NCBI GenBank assembly: GCA_002314435.1
Contig: DCFV01000106.1
Span: forward strand, 25,887 to 32,228
Length of the DNA stretch: 6,342 bases
Reading direction: 5' to 3'
Source of the DNA: Acidobacteriaceae bacterium UBA1795
GTDB taxonomy: Bacteria; Acidobacteriota; Terriglobia; Terriglobales; Acidobacteriaceae
The notes under the pieces were generated by a model. That model saw only the letters and a program-made list of their open reading frames with translations, had not been told where the DNA came from and searched no databases. Positions 5,875-6,342 of the stretch are shown here, one piece after another (the first letter of the stretch is position 1; each line of letters opens with the position of its first letter). Made by a program: the position numbers and the translations under genes.

Positions 5875-6023
5875 TGGTAGAAAGGCCAGACAATCATTGC
5901 GGCGCAGGCCATGGCGAGCAGGGCGCCCAAGGCTATCAGCGTGTAGATCAGGACAAGGTTGGGACCTTTGGAGGCTCCGTCGGCCTGCGGGGGCCGGTGC
6001 TCCGTGTGAGCGTTCTTACTCAT
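5865..6023 (-). CDS. Small single-helix membrane protein, unknown function
   Basis: A 52-residue protein that I do not recognise. Residues 1-21 are polar and rich in H, P, A and K with no signal features; residues 23-48 (LVLIYTLIALGALLAMACAA then MIVWPFY) form one clear transmembrane helix; the last residues are HRH. The ATG at 6023-6021 overlaps the stop of the permease gene in ATGAGTAA (8 bases), with GGATG about 11 bases upstream as a possible ribosome site, so translation should be coupled to the permease. Positive charge sits on both sides, giving no firm topology. The operon position suggests a small accessory subunit or stabiliser of the ABC transporter, but this is guilt by association. 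It could also be an unrelated small membrane protein. That it is a real gene is supported by the overlap, the coherent helix and the terminator immediately after it. Confidence 0.6.
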   Translation of the reverse strand: MSKNAHTEHRPPQADGASKGPNLVLIYTLIALGALLAMACAAMIVWPFYHRH

Positions 6024-6342
6024 ACTTGAGCGCATCCACGGGGTCGAGTTGGGCGGCGCGTGTGGCAGGGACAGTGCCGAAGACCACACCGACGACTGTT
6101 GCCGCGAACAGCGCGATGAGAACTGACAGCCAGGAGAAGGGCAGCGCGTAGTCAGTAAACAGGCGAATCGATACCGGGACGGTGAGGCCGACGATGACGC
6201 CGACGATGCCACCGGCCAGCGAGATAATGACCGCTTCAGAGAGGAACTGGAGCTTGATTTCGCGGTAGGTGGCGCCGAGGGCCTTGCGGATGCCGATCTC
6301 TCGAATGCGAGAGCGTACGGTCGCCAGCATGATGTTCATGAT
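6016..6342 (-). CDS. MacB/FtsX-type ABC transporter permease, C-terminal part (runs off the right edge)
   Basis: The open frame continues past the right end of the window, so only the last 108 residues are visible and the true start is outside. The sequence IMNIMLATVRSRIREIGIRK followed by ALGA is the highly conserved cytoplasmic motif of MacB-like permeases (FtsX domain), preceding the final transmembrane helices. Two hydrophobic stretches follow, AVIISLAGGIVGVIVGLTV and WLSVLIALFAATVVGVVFGT, and the end is PATRAAQLDPVDALKYE, the standard C-terminus of the family. Such proteins work with an ATPase partner to move or signal through the inner membrane (macrolide or peptide export, lipoprotein handling). 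The substrate cannot be told from this fragment. Acidobacteria carry many such permeases, so subfamily naming is not justified. The stop overlaps the start of the small membrane protein gene. Confidence 0.92.
   Translation of the reverse strand: MMNIMLATVRSRIREIGIRKALGATYREIKLQFLSEAVIISLAGGIVGVIVGLTVPVSIRLFTDYALPFSWLSVLIALFAATVVGVVFGTVPATRAAQLDPVDALKYE

Noticed and set aside
3749..5893. Very long minus-strand open frame (714 codons) opposite DUF177, rpmF and plsX
   Set aside because: Its translation is rich in R, P, H, A and S with no recognisable domain, and it lies antisense to four well-identified genes. Long antisense frames are expected in GC-rich coding DNA.
1..6342. CRISPR array, tRNA or rRNA genes
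   Set aside because: No regularly spaced direct repeats and no tRNA- or rRNA-like sequence were seen on either strand.

Overview
The window looks like chromosome of a GC-rich Gram-negative soil bacterium, most likely an acidobacterium (Acidobacteriota). This is inferred from three things: a gluconate-dehydrogenase-type small subunit paired with a GMC oxidoreductase, a MacB-type permease, and the gene order DUF177 - rpmF - plsX. No rRNA or other phylogenetic marker is present, so the assignment is moderate at best.

Layout from left to right. (1) Positions 1-265 hold no intact gene. They contain a decayed 3' end of an IS3-family transposase on the minus strand, readable only by switching frames and passing nonsense codons. 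(2) Positions 326-3602 are a compact three-gene plus-strand operon whose two junctions are both ATGA overlaps. It encodes a Tat-exported, probably lipid-anchored gluconate 2-dehydrogenase subunit 3-like protein, a GMC-family FAD dehydrogenase without a signal peptide but with a four-cysteine cluster, and a membrane-anchored cytochrome c with nine CxxCH haem sites. Together they look like a periplasmic dehydrogenase that oxidises a sugar or polyol and passes electrons into a multihaem wire. (3) Positions 3742-5860 are a housekeeping plus-strand operon: a YceD/DUF177 protein, ribosomal protein bL32, the phospholipid-synthesis acyltransferase PlsX and a Trm112-family zinc-ribbon protein. A 109-base potentially structured gap lies upstream of rpmF. 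(4) Positions 5865-6342 are on the minus strand: the C-terminal end of a MacB/FtsX-type ABC transporter permease running off the right edge, followed by a 52-residue single-helix membrane protein whose start overlaps the permease stop by 8 bases. The two converging operons end four bases apart inside one shared hairpin.

The most interesting part is the first operon. In the characterised gluconate, fructose and glucose FAD dehydrogenases the electron-transfer subunit is a trihaem cytochrome c. Here that position is taken by a NapC/NrfH-like nonahaem cytochrome. This suggests a different electron exit route, and the substrate cannot be read from the sequence.
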